Assembly (NCBI RefSeq): GCF_023920705.1
Contig: NZ_CP094657.1
Location: 2,852,001-2,916,000, forward strand
DNA length: 64,000 nucleotides
DNA from: Acinetobacter sp. XS-4
Lineage (GTDB): Bacteria > Pseudomonadota > Gammaproteobacteria > Pseudomonadales > Moraxellaceae
Reading direction: 5' to 3'
The notes below the pieces were generated by a model, which worked only from the letters and a program-made list of their open reading frames with translations, did not search any database and was not told the origin of the DNA. The translations under genes and the position numbers were made by a program. Position 1 is the first letter of the stretch. Every line of letters starts with the position of its first letter. Positions 1 to 10,700 of this stretch are shown piece after piece.

Positions 1-795
1 TACAGTACTGCTATTTGGAATATAAACAAAAATCGCATTGCTGACATTTGCACGTGCTTTCGTGTCTGGTGTCTGAACATAAAAACCAGAGAAACCATTG
101 GTATAACGATAGTCAGCTGTAATCACACCACGGACAGTATAAGTCTGCTCTTGAGTTGCTGTCGCCAAGTCAGCAATAGCTGTATCTGAGCTTGAGCAAC
201 TTACGGTTTCAACAGGAGGCTGAGTTGTAGAACCTGATAAATTTGAAAAGTCATTTCGGTTTGCCCATGCCGACCATGAATGGTCCAAATCAAATGCTGC
301 GGTTGCATCAACACTTAAAGCTGGGTTTTCTGTTTCAATACGCTTAAAACTATTTCCCAAGCTTGAAACTGCCGTCCCCCATCCCACTGCTGGACGCTCA
401 CCAATGCGGCCAAAACGGTCTACAGGCGTTCCTTTATAAACAAGTACAACCGCATCATCTCCATTAAAAGATAAAGCAGCGACTTGATTTACTTTACTTC
501 CAAGCTCAGTTTGTAACTCTGAGCGCCCCACTAAAAACTTCTGCTTACTCGCGAGCGTGCCTTGTAAACGAAAAGCCACAGTCTTTGCTGTACCACCATT
601 ATTAAATTGTTGAATCTCATAATCGGCTAAATTAACTGTAGCGCCATCTGGATTATAAATTTCCAAGCCTTTTTTATTGCTGCTGCCGTCAACATATTGA
701 CTAAACATGAGCTGCGCTTGAGCAACTGAGCTATATGAAAATGCACCTAATGCACTTAAAAAGACCGAAAGTGTTCTTAATTGAAAAGTTTTCAT
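1..795 (-). CDS. ExeM/NucH-type secreted nuclease, 5' part only
   Basis: This is the N-terminal part (265 codons) of a gene that leaves the window at base 1; it was found by direct reverse-strand translation with no stop. It starts MKTFQLRTLSVFLSALG, a typical signal peptide with probable cleavage after SVAQA (about residue 27). Residues about 28-150 (QLMFSQYVDGSSNKKGLEIYN, then a GDDAVVL segment) look like a lamin-tail domain. After about residue 200 (VSCSSSDTAIADL, YTVRGVITADY) comes an OB-fold-like region. That order is typical of ExeM/NucH extracellular nucleases, whose endonuclease/exonuclease/phosphatase domain would lie outside the window. Family knowledge: exported DNases of this type degrade extracellular DNA. 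It is divergent from trmB. The family call is from the N-terminal architecture only; the catalytic residues are not visible. Confidence 0.72.
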   Translation of the reverse strand, partial: MKTFQLRTLSVFLSALGAFSYSSVAQAQLMFSQYVDGSSNKKGLEIYNPDGATVNLADYEIQQFNNGGTAKTVAFRLQGTLASKQKFLVGRSELQTELGSKVNQVAALSFNGDDAVVLVYKGTPVDRFGRIGERPAVGWGTAVSSLGNSFKRIETENPALSVDATAAFDLDHSWSAWANRNDFSNLSGSTTQPPVETVSCSSSDTAIADLATATQEQTYTVRGVITADYRYTNGFSGFYVQTPDTKARANVSNAIFVYIPNSSTV

Positions 796-940
796 GAGTA
801 AAAGTGTTCATATGAGTTTTAATTAGTCTCTTAGAGTAAATATTGATCATGACATCTACATGAAGAAAAACACCGAAACATTTGACTTGATCACCTGAAG
901 ACTTAAAATACCGCTTTTGAATTTCAATATTGCCAAGGTT

Positions 941-1657
941 ATGTCGATCGATCAGTTAGAAACGCAAATTGCAGACTTAGACAATTTGCCTGAACACCGT
1001 GAAATTGTGACGTTTATGCGTCGCTCAGCACCACTTAATACGTCTCAACGCACGGCATTAGAACAACATCTCGATTTAATTTTGGAATATCCTGTTGGCG
1101 ACTTACGTCAACACTTCGAACACCCAGAGCGTCCATTAACTGTTGAAATCGGTTTTGGTATGGGGCGTTCGTTAGTACTTATGGCAAAAGCAAACCCTGA
1201 ACGCAACTATGTGGGTATTGAAGTCCATGTACCTGGTATTGCTCAATGCCTATATGAAGCAGGTATAGCAGAAGTTAAAAACTTACGTGTACTTGATGCA
1301 GATGCAATTCAGGTTTTACGTGAAATGCCAGACAACAGTATTAACTGCGTTCAGCTTTACTTCCCAGACCCTTGGCAAAAGAAACGTCATTTTAAACGCC
1401 GTTTTGTTGCTCATGAGCGTATGCCATTGGTTGAACAAAAACTTGAGCTTGGCGGTACGTTCCATGCTGCAACAGATTGGGAACCGTATGCAGAATGGAT
1501 ACTAGATGTATTAGATAACCGTCCAGATCTTGAAAACTTGGCAGGTAAAGGTAATAGCTATCCTCGCCCAGACTGGCGCCCAGTCACTAAGTTCGAACGC
1601 CGTGGTATTGAGTCAGGTCATAAGATTAATGACTTTATCTTTAAAAAGATTAAGTAA
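941..1657 (+). CDS. trmB: tRNA (guanine-N7-)-methyltransferase TrmB
   Basis: Methylates the N7 of G46 in the variable loop of tRNAs, using SAM, in the cytoplasm. The SAM-binding loop EIGFGMGRS lies near residue 70, and the TrmB signature FPDPWQKKRHFKRR and the C-terminal TKFERRG segment are present. The frame is open from a TTG at 917, but the ATG at 941 is preceded by AAGG at close spacing and gives 238 residues, the usual family length, so I start there. It is divergent from the nuclease gene and convergent with the RTX gene, and ends in a strong hairpin at 1687-1714. Confidence 0.95.
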   Translation: MSIDQLETQIADLDNLPEHREIVTFMRRSAPLNTSQRTALEQHLDLILEYPVGDLRQHFEHPERPLTVEIGFGMGRSLVLMAKANPERNYVGIEVHVPGIAQCLYEAGIAEVKNLRVLDADAIQVLREMPDNSINCVQLYFPDPWQKKRHFKRRFVAHERMPLVEQKLELGGTFHAATDWEPYAEWILDVLDNRPDLENLAGKGNSYPRPDWRPVTKFERRGIESGHKINDFIFKKIK

Positions 1658-1686
1658 AATTTGACTACCAGATAGCGAAAAAATGA

Positions 1687-1714
1687 GGGCATTAAATATT
1701 AGTATTTAATGCCC
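1687..1714 (+). terminator. Intrinsic terminator after trmB
   Basis: Perfect 12-bp inverted repeat (gggcattaaata / tatttaatgccc) with a 4-base loop, 29 bases after the trmB stop, followed by T-rich sequence. Confidence 0.8.
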
Positions 1715-1744
1715 TTAATGTTTTGAAATTATTTAAAAAGTTAA

Positions 1745-1773
1745 GATAAAACCAAAATACTTTTGGTCTTATC
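1745..1773 (-). terminator. Terminator of the RTX gene
   Basis: Inverted repeat gataaaaccaaaa / ttttggtcttatc with one mismatch and a 3-base loop, just past the RTX stop codon on the reverse strand. A T-run follows in the RTX transcript direction. Confidence 0.6.
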
Positions 1774-1783
1774 ACCCTAATTT

Positions 1784-4700
1784 TTAAATAATAATTTGTT
1801 GGTTATTGATTAGATCATTTAAACTAGCGTTTGTATTATTCAGTGTTAACAACAATGAACTGCTATACGTCGTTCCTACTCCATCCCTATCAATATACAA
1901 CTGTGTATTTGAACCACTCACAATCGTTTTGATAAATGGTTCTAAACTAGTAAAATTATAAGTGCCTGAATAACCAATCAATAAATCGCCAATATCAATT
2001 TTGTCTGCGTTTGTATTTGAAGTCGTATTACCCATAGTGAAATCAGACCAGGCATCTGTACCATTTCCACCAAGAGCATCAGATTGAACTAATAATTGAT
2101 ATAAGGCGGTATCAGCCCCCGTTCCGCCGGTAAGTTGATCATTTCCTCCTTGTCCATCCAAAATGTCATTACCAGCTCCACCATTTAAAGCATTTACTCC
2201 ACTATTACCTGTAAGTGTATTATTTAATGTATTACCTGTTGCATTGATGGCTGTTGAACCAGTTAAAGTTAAATTTTCCAAATTACTACCTAATGTATAA
2301 GTAATAGAACTCAGAACCGTATCTATACCTTCACTAGCATTTTCTGTAACAGTATCACCTGAATTATCAATTACATAAGTATCATTACCTATACCGCCCA
2401 GTAATTTATCAGCACCAACTCCTCCATCCAGATAATCATCACCTGCACCTGCTGTTAAAGTGTTAATTGCACTATTACCAGTCAGTACATTATTAAGTGT
2501 ATTACCCTTAGCGTTAATAGCACTTGTTCCTGTCAGGATTAAATTTTCCACATTATTACTTAATGTTAGAGACACTGAACTTCGTATAGTATCAGTACCT
2601 TCATTAACATTTTCAGTAATTACATCACTTATATTATCAACAATATAGGTATCATTGCCTAGTCCACCTAGTAATTTATCTGCACCTACACCACCATCCA
2701 GATAGTCATCACCAGCGCCTCCTGTTAGAGTATTGATAGCACTATTTCCTGTTATGGTGTTATTCAGTGTATTTCCTGTTCCGTTGATTGCAGTTGTGCC
2801 AATTAATGTGAGATTTTCCACATTATTTGCTAATGTATAAGTAACACTACTTTGAACAGTATCTGTACCTTCATTAAGGCTTTCACTAACAATGTCGGTT
2901 GCATTATCTATAATATAGATATCATCACCTTTTCCGCCGTACATTGTGTCGTTACCAGCCCCACCATTTAGAGTATCATTGCCAGATTGTCCATAAAGAA
3001 TATCATTACCAGCTTGTCCTGTTATTGTGTCATTACCAGATGCCCCATATAAGGTATCAGCATTACTTGTTCCATTTATGGTCTGGTTCTGCACCATAAA
3101 TGTTAACTTAAACACATCAGAAACCAATTGGTTAGCAATATCTTTTACTGTGATTTTAATATTTAACGGTACTGTATTATCAGGTGAAGTACCACTCAAC
3201 ACTCTTGTAGTTGGGTTGAAACTAAGCCACGATGGTAATGGAGAGCCATCTTCTAAGGTAGCCGAATACGTTAATGTATCGCCATCTGGATCTTTAAATG
3301 TTGTTGTTGGGATTGTATAACTAAATGCTTTAGCATCCGTCACGCTTTGATCTGCAATTGCATTTAACAATGTTGGGGCTTGGTTCGGCAGACTAACTTT
3401 TAAATTAAATGAAGTTGCGGTCCCGTAACCATACATATCTGTTCCCCAATAAAAGAACGATAAGTTGCCAGTCACATTTGTAGGTGGTTTTCCAGATAAA
3501 GTTTGTGTTGCGGCATCAAAACTTAACCATGATGGGATAGCTTGATATTGCCCACTACCATCTTTAGTCGTTAAGGTAATTTTGTAACTCAAAGAATCCC
3601 AGCTATCCTGATCAACAATAATATTATTAGCAAATTTATAGCTAAATTCAGTTCCCTGATTACTTGTAATTAAAGGTATAGCTGCATTCACAGTTGGAGC
3701 ATGGTTTGTTAAAGCTCTATTAACCAATGCATCAATATCATTGGTACCCCAAACGTCTCCAGAGTCAAAAATAATCTGGTCCATTTTATATGTTGTATCT
3801 TCGGTATCTACAGCATAATAATTTGAAAGCCAAATATGATCATTTGTACCTTTAAAACTAAGATATACACTATCGCCATATTTTTGAGCAGATATATCAT
3901 TAGCTGAATAACCTTGAATTTTTAATATATTTAAGGCATCAATGCTATCTGCAAAACTATAGATATCTGTGCCTCCACCTTTAACGAAAATATAGGTATC
4001 ATTCCCTGCTAACCCATCAATATAATTATCCTGTTCATTTCCAATAATGATATTATCAAGATCATTACCAAATCCTGTTTTAGCATTACCTTTTAAAATT
4101 AGATTTTCTATATTATTTTCTAATATTTTATAACTATCTGTTAATACAGGATTTCCATTTTCATCCTGACCAATAAAACGAGCATCTTGCCAACGCTCAA
4201 TAGTATCTATTCCACCATCAACATCCTCAACAACTTGATCTCCGTCTATAATGTAAGTATTACCATTCCCATCAGTTTCAATAGTTTCGGTTGTATCAGC
4301 AACATAATAATCATTACCTGAGCCACCCTGCATAAAGTCACTACCAGCACGGCCATCGATAAAGTTGTCACCGGCATTACCAATAAGCTTGTTATCAGAA
4401 GTATTCCCATAAATACTTAAATTTTGATTACCTAACAATGTCACAGCTTCTAAGTAACCTAAACTTAGATCTATATTTTGTGAAATATGAATTATGTCAT
4501 AACCGCCATTCGGGTCATTTTCTTCATAAGTATCTTGCTCATCAACAATAAAAGTATCATCACCCGAGCCACCGACAAGATGATCTGTCCCAGTTCCACC
4601 ATCTAAATAAGCTCCAGCATTTCCAGCCTTCAATATGTCATTTCCATCTCCTCCATATAATTCACCACTACCTGTTAACAAATCACTTCCATCTCCACCA

Positions 4701-7700
4701 TAGACTTGAGCATTCTGATATCTAACATTAATAATATCATTACCATCTCCTCCATACAGCCTATCTCTTTGATAAAAATTACTATTATTGGTTAAATTTA
4801 AATTATTAATATCATAATTATAAATTGTATCATTACCTATACCACCGTAAACTTCGTCTAAAGCATTAATATCAGTTGCAATGATATAATCATCTCCATA
4901 TTCGCCATAAACAAGACTTTCTCCAAGTCCTGTATAGATATAGTCATCACCTCCATTTGCATAAATAGTATCTTTACCTAATTGAGTTAAACCATAAATT
5001 TTATTATCGGTTTGATCATATTTTGATACAACTTTACCCTGCTCCATAAAATCAGAAAATGATAACTTTGTTTCGATAAATTCCTTATAGTTAAAAGCAG
5101 TTACTGCACGATAAGAAACTGTTCCAGAAATAAAAACATCCATATTATTTTTAATTTTATCTATTTCATCCATTCCAAAAATATTTTGAATTTTAAAATA
5201 AATATCATTATCTTTTAATAGAGAAATTTCTCCCTTTATTGCATCATATTCTATATCTGCTAAACGGTTACTAAATTTAGTATATTGATATTGACTTAAA
5301 CTTGAATTTGATGAGTACTCTGTATATGAAGTTAAATTAGCAGTATTTTCATTAGGCTGGCTAACAAGCCACTTAGTAATTCCGCTTTCACTTTGAGACC
5401 ACTTAAAATACATTTGATTTGCATCAACTATAATTTTACCAGCATAATCTAAATCAATAATATTTCCACCACTAGTTACATAGGTGTCGTAACCATAGCC
5501 ACCACTCAATACTACTCCACTACCATTTCCTTTTAATAAATCATCCCCCTCACCTCCATAAGCAACATTATTCAAACCACCATTAATATTAATAGAGTCA
5601 TTTCCATTACCACCATATATTGAAGAATTTACAACATTATCAATATAAACTTTATCATCCCCATTACCAGAATCAACAATATAACTTCCATTAACAACAT
5701 TAACTACATCATTTCCATCCGCAGAATTTATATAGTAATTATATTCATCTCTTATATAAATTGAATCATTATAATCACTACCTTTTTTAACTTCCTCAAC
5801 AATATATTTAAAATCAAAACTCTTATCCACCACCTCAATACTTTCATAGTAATTTTCACCTTTACTATAAGAGTATGGGTCATTTGTAAAAAATGATCTA
5901 ATAGTAAGCGAATCACTAGAACCTTTTATTTGCAAAACAAGATCTTTTAAATCAAACCCACCTCTAATAAAAACGACCTCATCAGCATAAATATTATTTA
6001 GTAAAACTTTATTTAGATTATCAATACTATTAGTATCAATTATTATATCTTTTCCAAAACCTCTATCAAAAATATACGTATCACTTCCATCTCCTCCATA
6101 TAATTCATCATTTCCAGCTCCACCCTTTAAATAATCATTTCCATTTCCGCCATATAGTAAATCACTATCATCTCCACCATCTAAATCATCATTATTCTCC
6201 CCCCCATAAAGTATATCTTTTCCAATACCGCCATAAAGGGAATCCAAACCAGTATTACCATAGATAGTATCATCACCCCCTTTACCAAAAAGAGTCGCCC
6301 CATCTTTAAAAGCCCTTAAAGTATCAGCACTTTCTGTACCTAATAAGGTTAATTTTTTTATATCATTAATGTCTAATATTGTATTGTCAGAGAATTTAAT
6401 CTTATCAATTCGATAACTTCCAAGAGCTTCTTTTTCAAAATAGTTCCTAACAGTAATACTATTTTTAATATCAATAGTCTGAATGATTAAATCATTATCA
6501 TTTCTATGAAACTCAAAATCTTTTTGTGTTAATCCATCTATAAAAGAAATAATATCTTGACGATTTTGCTCATAATCATAGTTATAGATTATATCATGAC
6601 CAAAATTTAAGCCAAAAATATAACTATCATTACCAAAACCACCATCCAGATAGTCATTACCAGAACCACCTGTTAATACGTCGTTCCCAGCATAGCCATA
6701 CAATGTATCGTTCCCTGCTAACCCTTCAAGATGGTCTGCACTATTATATCCCTGCAGAATATCGTTTTCTGCCGTTGCTGCCAGCACCTTTGCCTTAATC
6801 GTGGCAACATCCCAGATCGTGCCATCTATAAAGACAATCTGGTCGATTCGACCTCCAGATTCAAAGTCATTATTAAAATGATCTCGAACAATGATCTGAT
6901 CTTCCTCTGAGTATTTAATAATCAGATTATTGTCATTACGTTTAACACTTACTGACGAGGCTTGAATACCTTCATTGAAAATGATCTGGTCTATCTTGAG
7001 ATTATTATTTTCATAACTGTTGATCGTATCCTGGCCGTCACCCAGATTGAATACATAACTGTCATTGCCAGCTCCACCATACAGATAATCATTACCAGAA
7101 CCACCTGTTAATACATCGTTCCCAGCATAACCATACAATGTATCATTCCCCGCCAACCCTTCAAGATGGTCTGCACTGTTATATCCCTGCAGAATATCGT
7201 TCCCGGCAGTCGCTGCCAGAACCTTTGCCTTGATCGTGGCAACATCCCAGATCGTGCCGTCTATAAAGACAATCTGGTCGATTCGACCCGCTGCCTCTCC
7301 ATTACTATCGAAATAGCCACGGACAGTAATCTGGTCTTGCTCTGAGTATTTAACAATCAAATCATTAGCATCACGGTTAACACTTACAGACGAGGCTTCA
7401 ATTCCCTCATTAAAGATAATCCGGTCTATCTTGAGATTATTATTTTCATAACTGTTGATCGTATCCTGGCCGTCGCCCAGATTGAATACATAACTGTCAT
7501 TGCCAGCTCCGCCATCCAGATAGTCATTACCAGAACCACCTGTTAATACGTCGTTCCCAGCATAACCATACAATGTATCGTTCCCTGCTAATCCTTCAAG
7601 ACGGTCTGCACTATTATATCCCTGCAGAATATCGTTTTCTGCCGTTGCTGCCAGCACCTTTGCCTTAATCGTAGCAACATCCCAGATCGTGCCATCTATA

Positions 7701-10700
7701 AAGACAATCTGGTCGATTCGACCTCCAGATTCAAAGTCATTATTAAAATGATCTCGAACAATGATCTGATCTTCCTCTGAGTATTTAATAATCAGATTAT
7801 TGTCATTACGTTTAACACTTACAGACGAGGCTTGAATACCTTCATTGAAAATGATCTGGTCTATCTTAATGTTATTATATTCATAACTGTTGATCGTATC
7901 CTGGCCGTCACCCAGATTGAATATATAACTGTCATTGCCAGCTCCACCATACAGATAATCATTACCGGAACCACCTGTTAATACATCGTTCCCAGCATAG
8001 CCATACAATGTATCGTTCCCTGCTAATCCTTCAAGACGGTCTGCACTATTATATCCCTGCAGAATATCGTTCCCGGCAGTCGCTACCAGCACCTTTGCCT
8101 TGATCGTAGCAACATCCCAGATCGTGCCGTCTATAAAGACAATCTGGTCGATTCGACCCGCTGCCTCTCCATTACTATCGAAATAGCCACGGACAGTAAT
8201 CTGGTCTTGCTCTGAGTATTTAACAATCAGATCATTAGCATCACGGTTAACACTTACAGATGAGGCTTGAATACCTTCATTGAAAATGATCTGGTCTATC
8301 TTGAGATTATTATTTTCATAACTGTTGATCGTATCCTGGCCGTCGCCCAGATTGAATACATAACTGTCATTACCAGTTCCACCATCCAGATAGTCATTAC
8401 CAGAACCACCTGTTAATACGTCGTTCCCAGCATAGCCATACAATGTATCGTTCCCTGCTAATCCTTCAAGACGGTCTGCACTATTATATCCCTGCAGAAT
8501 ATCGTTTTCTGCCGTTGCTGCCAGCACCTTTGCCTTAATCGTGGCAACATCCCAGATCGTGCCGTCTATAAAGACAATCTGGTCGATTCGACCCGCTGCC
8601 TCTCCATTACTATCGAAATAGCCACGGACAGTAATCTGGTCTTGCTCTGAGTATTTAACAATCAGATCATTAGCATCACGGTTAACACTTACTGACGAGG
8701 CTTCAATTCCCTCATTAAAGATAATCCGGTCTATCTTGAGATTATTATATTCATAACTGTTGATCGTATCCTGGCCGTCACCCACATTGAATACATAACT
8801 GTCATTGCCAGCTCCACCATCCAGATAGTCATTCCCGAAACCACCTGTTAATAAGTCATTGCCAGCATAGCCATACAATGTATCGTTCCCTGCTAATCCT
8901 CCAAGACGGTCTGCACTATTATATCCCTGCAGAATATCGTTCCCGGCAGTCGCTACCAGCACCTTTGCCTTGATCGTAGCAACATCCCAGATCGTGCCGT
9001 CTATAAAGACAATCTGGTCGATTCGACCCGCTGCCTCTCCATTACTATCGAAATAGCCACGGACAGTAATCTGGTCTTGCTCTGAGTATTTAACAATCAA
9101 ATCATTAGCATCACGGTTAACACTTACAGACGAGGCTTCAATTCCCTCATTAAAGATAATCCGGTCTATCTTGAGATTATTATATTCATAACTGTTGATC
9201 GTATCCTGGCCGTCGCCCAGATTGAATACATAACTGTCATTGCCAGCTCCGCCATCCAGATAGTCATTACCAGAACCACCTGTTAATACATCGTTGCCGA
9301 CATCGCCATAAAGTCTATCATCATGCTGATTACCTTCTAAGTAATCATTGCCAATGCCACCATAAATCGTATCATTACCAATACCACCATAAACTGTATC
9401 ATCTCCACCTAAAGCAGTAATATTGTCATTACCACCAAAAGACCTCATTACATCATTTTGTTCCGTACCAGTTAGATTATCATCTAAGACGTAAATTGAT
9501 TCTAATAATAAGCCTCTTAAATTTTCGTCAGTAATTTCTTGAGCTTTTAGAGAAAATTGTTCAAATAACTCTTTATATAGAACATCATGATTAGGATCTA
9601 AACCATGTACAATTAACTGGAATTGCTCAATTTCAATCTTTCCTAATTGATTATTCTGCAAAAATAATTCTGTTAACCTTTCAATTGCTAAATTAAAATC
9701 TCCATGCCAAATTGTATCTACATGCTTCCAAGCCGCATTTAATACAATTGATTCAGGATGAGGTGTTGGTGCTTTCCCATCCCAACTGCTTTGTTGGATG
9801 GTTGCATATGGGTTTGAACCTATCACAGGTAATCTTATCGTTGTTTCATAGATTCTTTCCTCTTGAAATAAGATTAGATCTATGAAATCTTTTTTTGTTG
9901 TTTGACTCAACAATTGACTATATGCATTTTTTAAAACTTTTTGATAAAAAGCTTCTAACTCTCTTGCTGCTGAATGATGTGGAGGCCATCCACTCCACTC
10001 AGTACTTTTGCCCAATAATACTTTTAAAATTTCAAATTGCTGTTTACTCATTCCTTCTTGAGAATAAGTTGTGGCTGTGTCAGATATATTTTGATTATTA
10101 GTCCAATATAATAAAATTTGATGAGTAAGAGATAATTGTTCATCAACCGCTGCTGTCGCAAACTTACTCACCAATGACTTTAATATTCCTGTTGTATCAT
10201 TTGCTATTACTGTATGTAATGAAGCGACAGAACCATAACCTGGTAAATCAGGTAATACTAAAATATCTAGAGGTATACCTGTTTCACTACTCATTTTACC
10301 TTGCCAAACTGTATTTGAGGTATTTACTTCAAATAGCAAAGTTTCAGCGAGTCCTATTTTTTTAATTAACTCTCCATTTACCAATATTTCTTGTTCAAAA
10401 GTAGCTTTATTAGTATGAACAACTTTATTTTCATCTGTAACATCTATATTTTTATTATTAACTGAAATTGATTTAACACCTAACTCAGATAAACTAGAGA
10501 GCTCATTTGTCTGAGAGATGCCATCCTGATTTAAATCTTTCCAAATTTTTAACTGACTATAAACCTCATCTTTCTCATTTATTATTTTATCTTTATTTTC
10601 ATCATATTGAGCTAATGCTTGAAATCCATCAATAGCCTTATTACCATTCGCTAATAAAGTATCAGTACCAAAAAGTTCTCCACCATTATCAATCTCATTA

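Noticed and set aside
6646..9292. Regular repeats that might be taken for a CRISPR array
   Set aside because: The repeats are 435 bp, in frame and encode RTX modules; no short repeat/spacer pattern exists.
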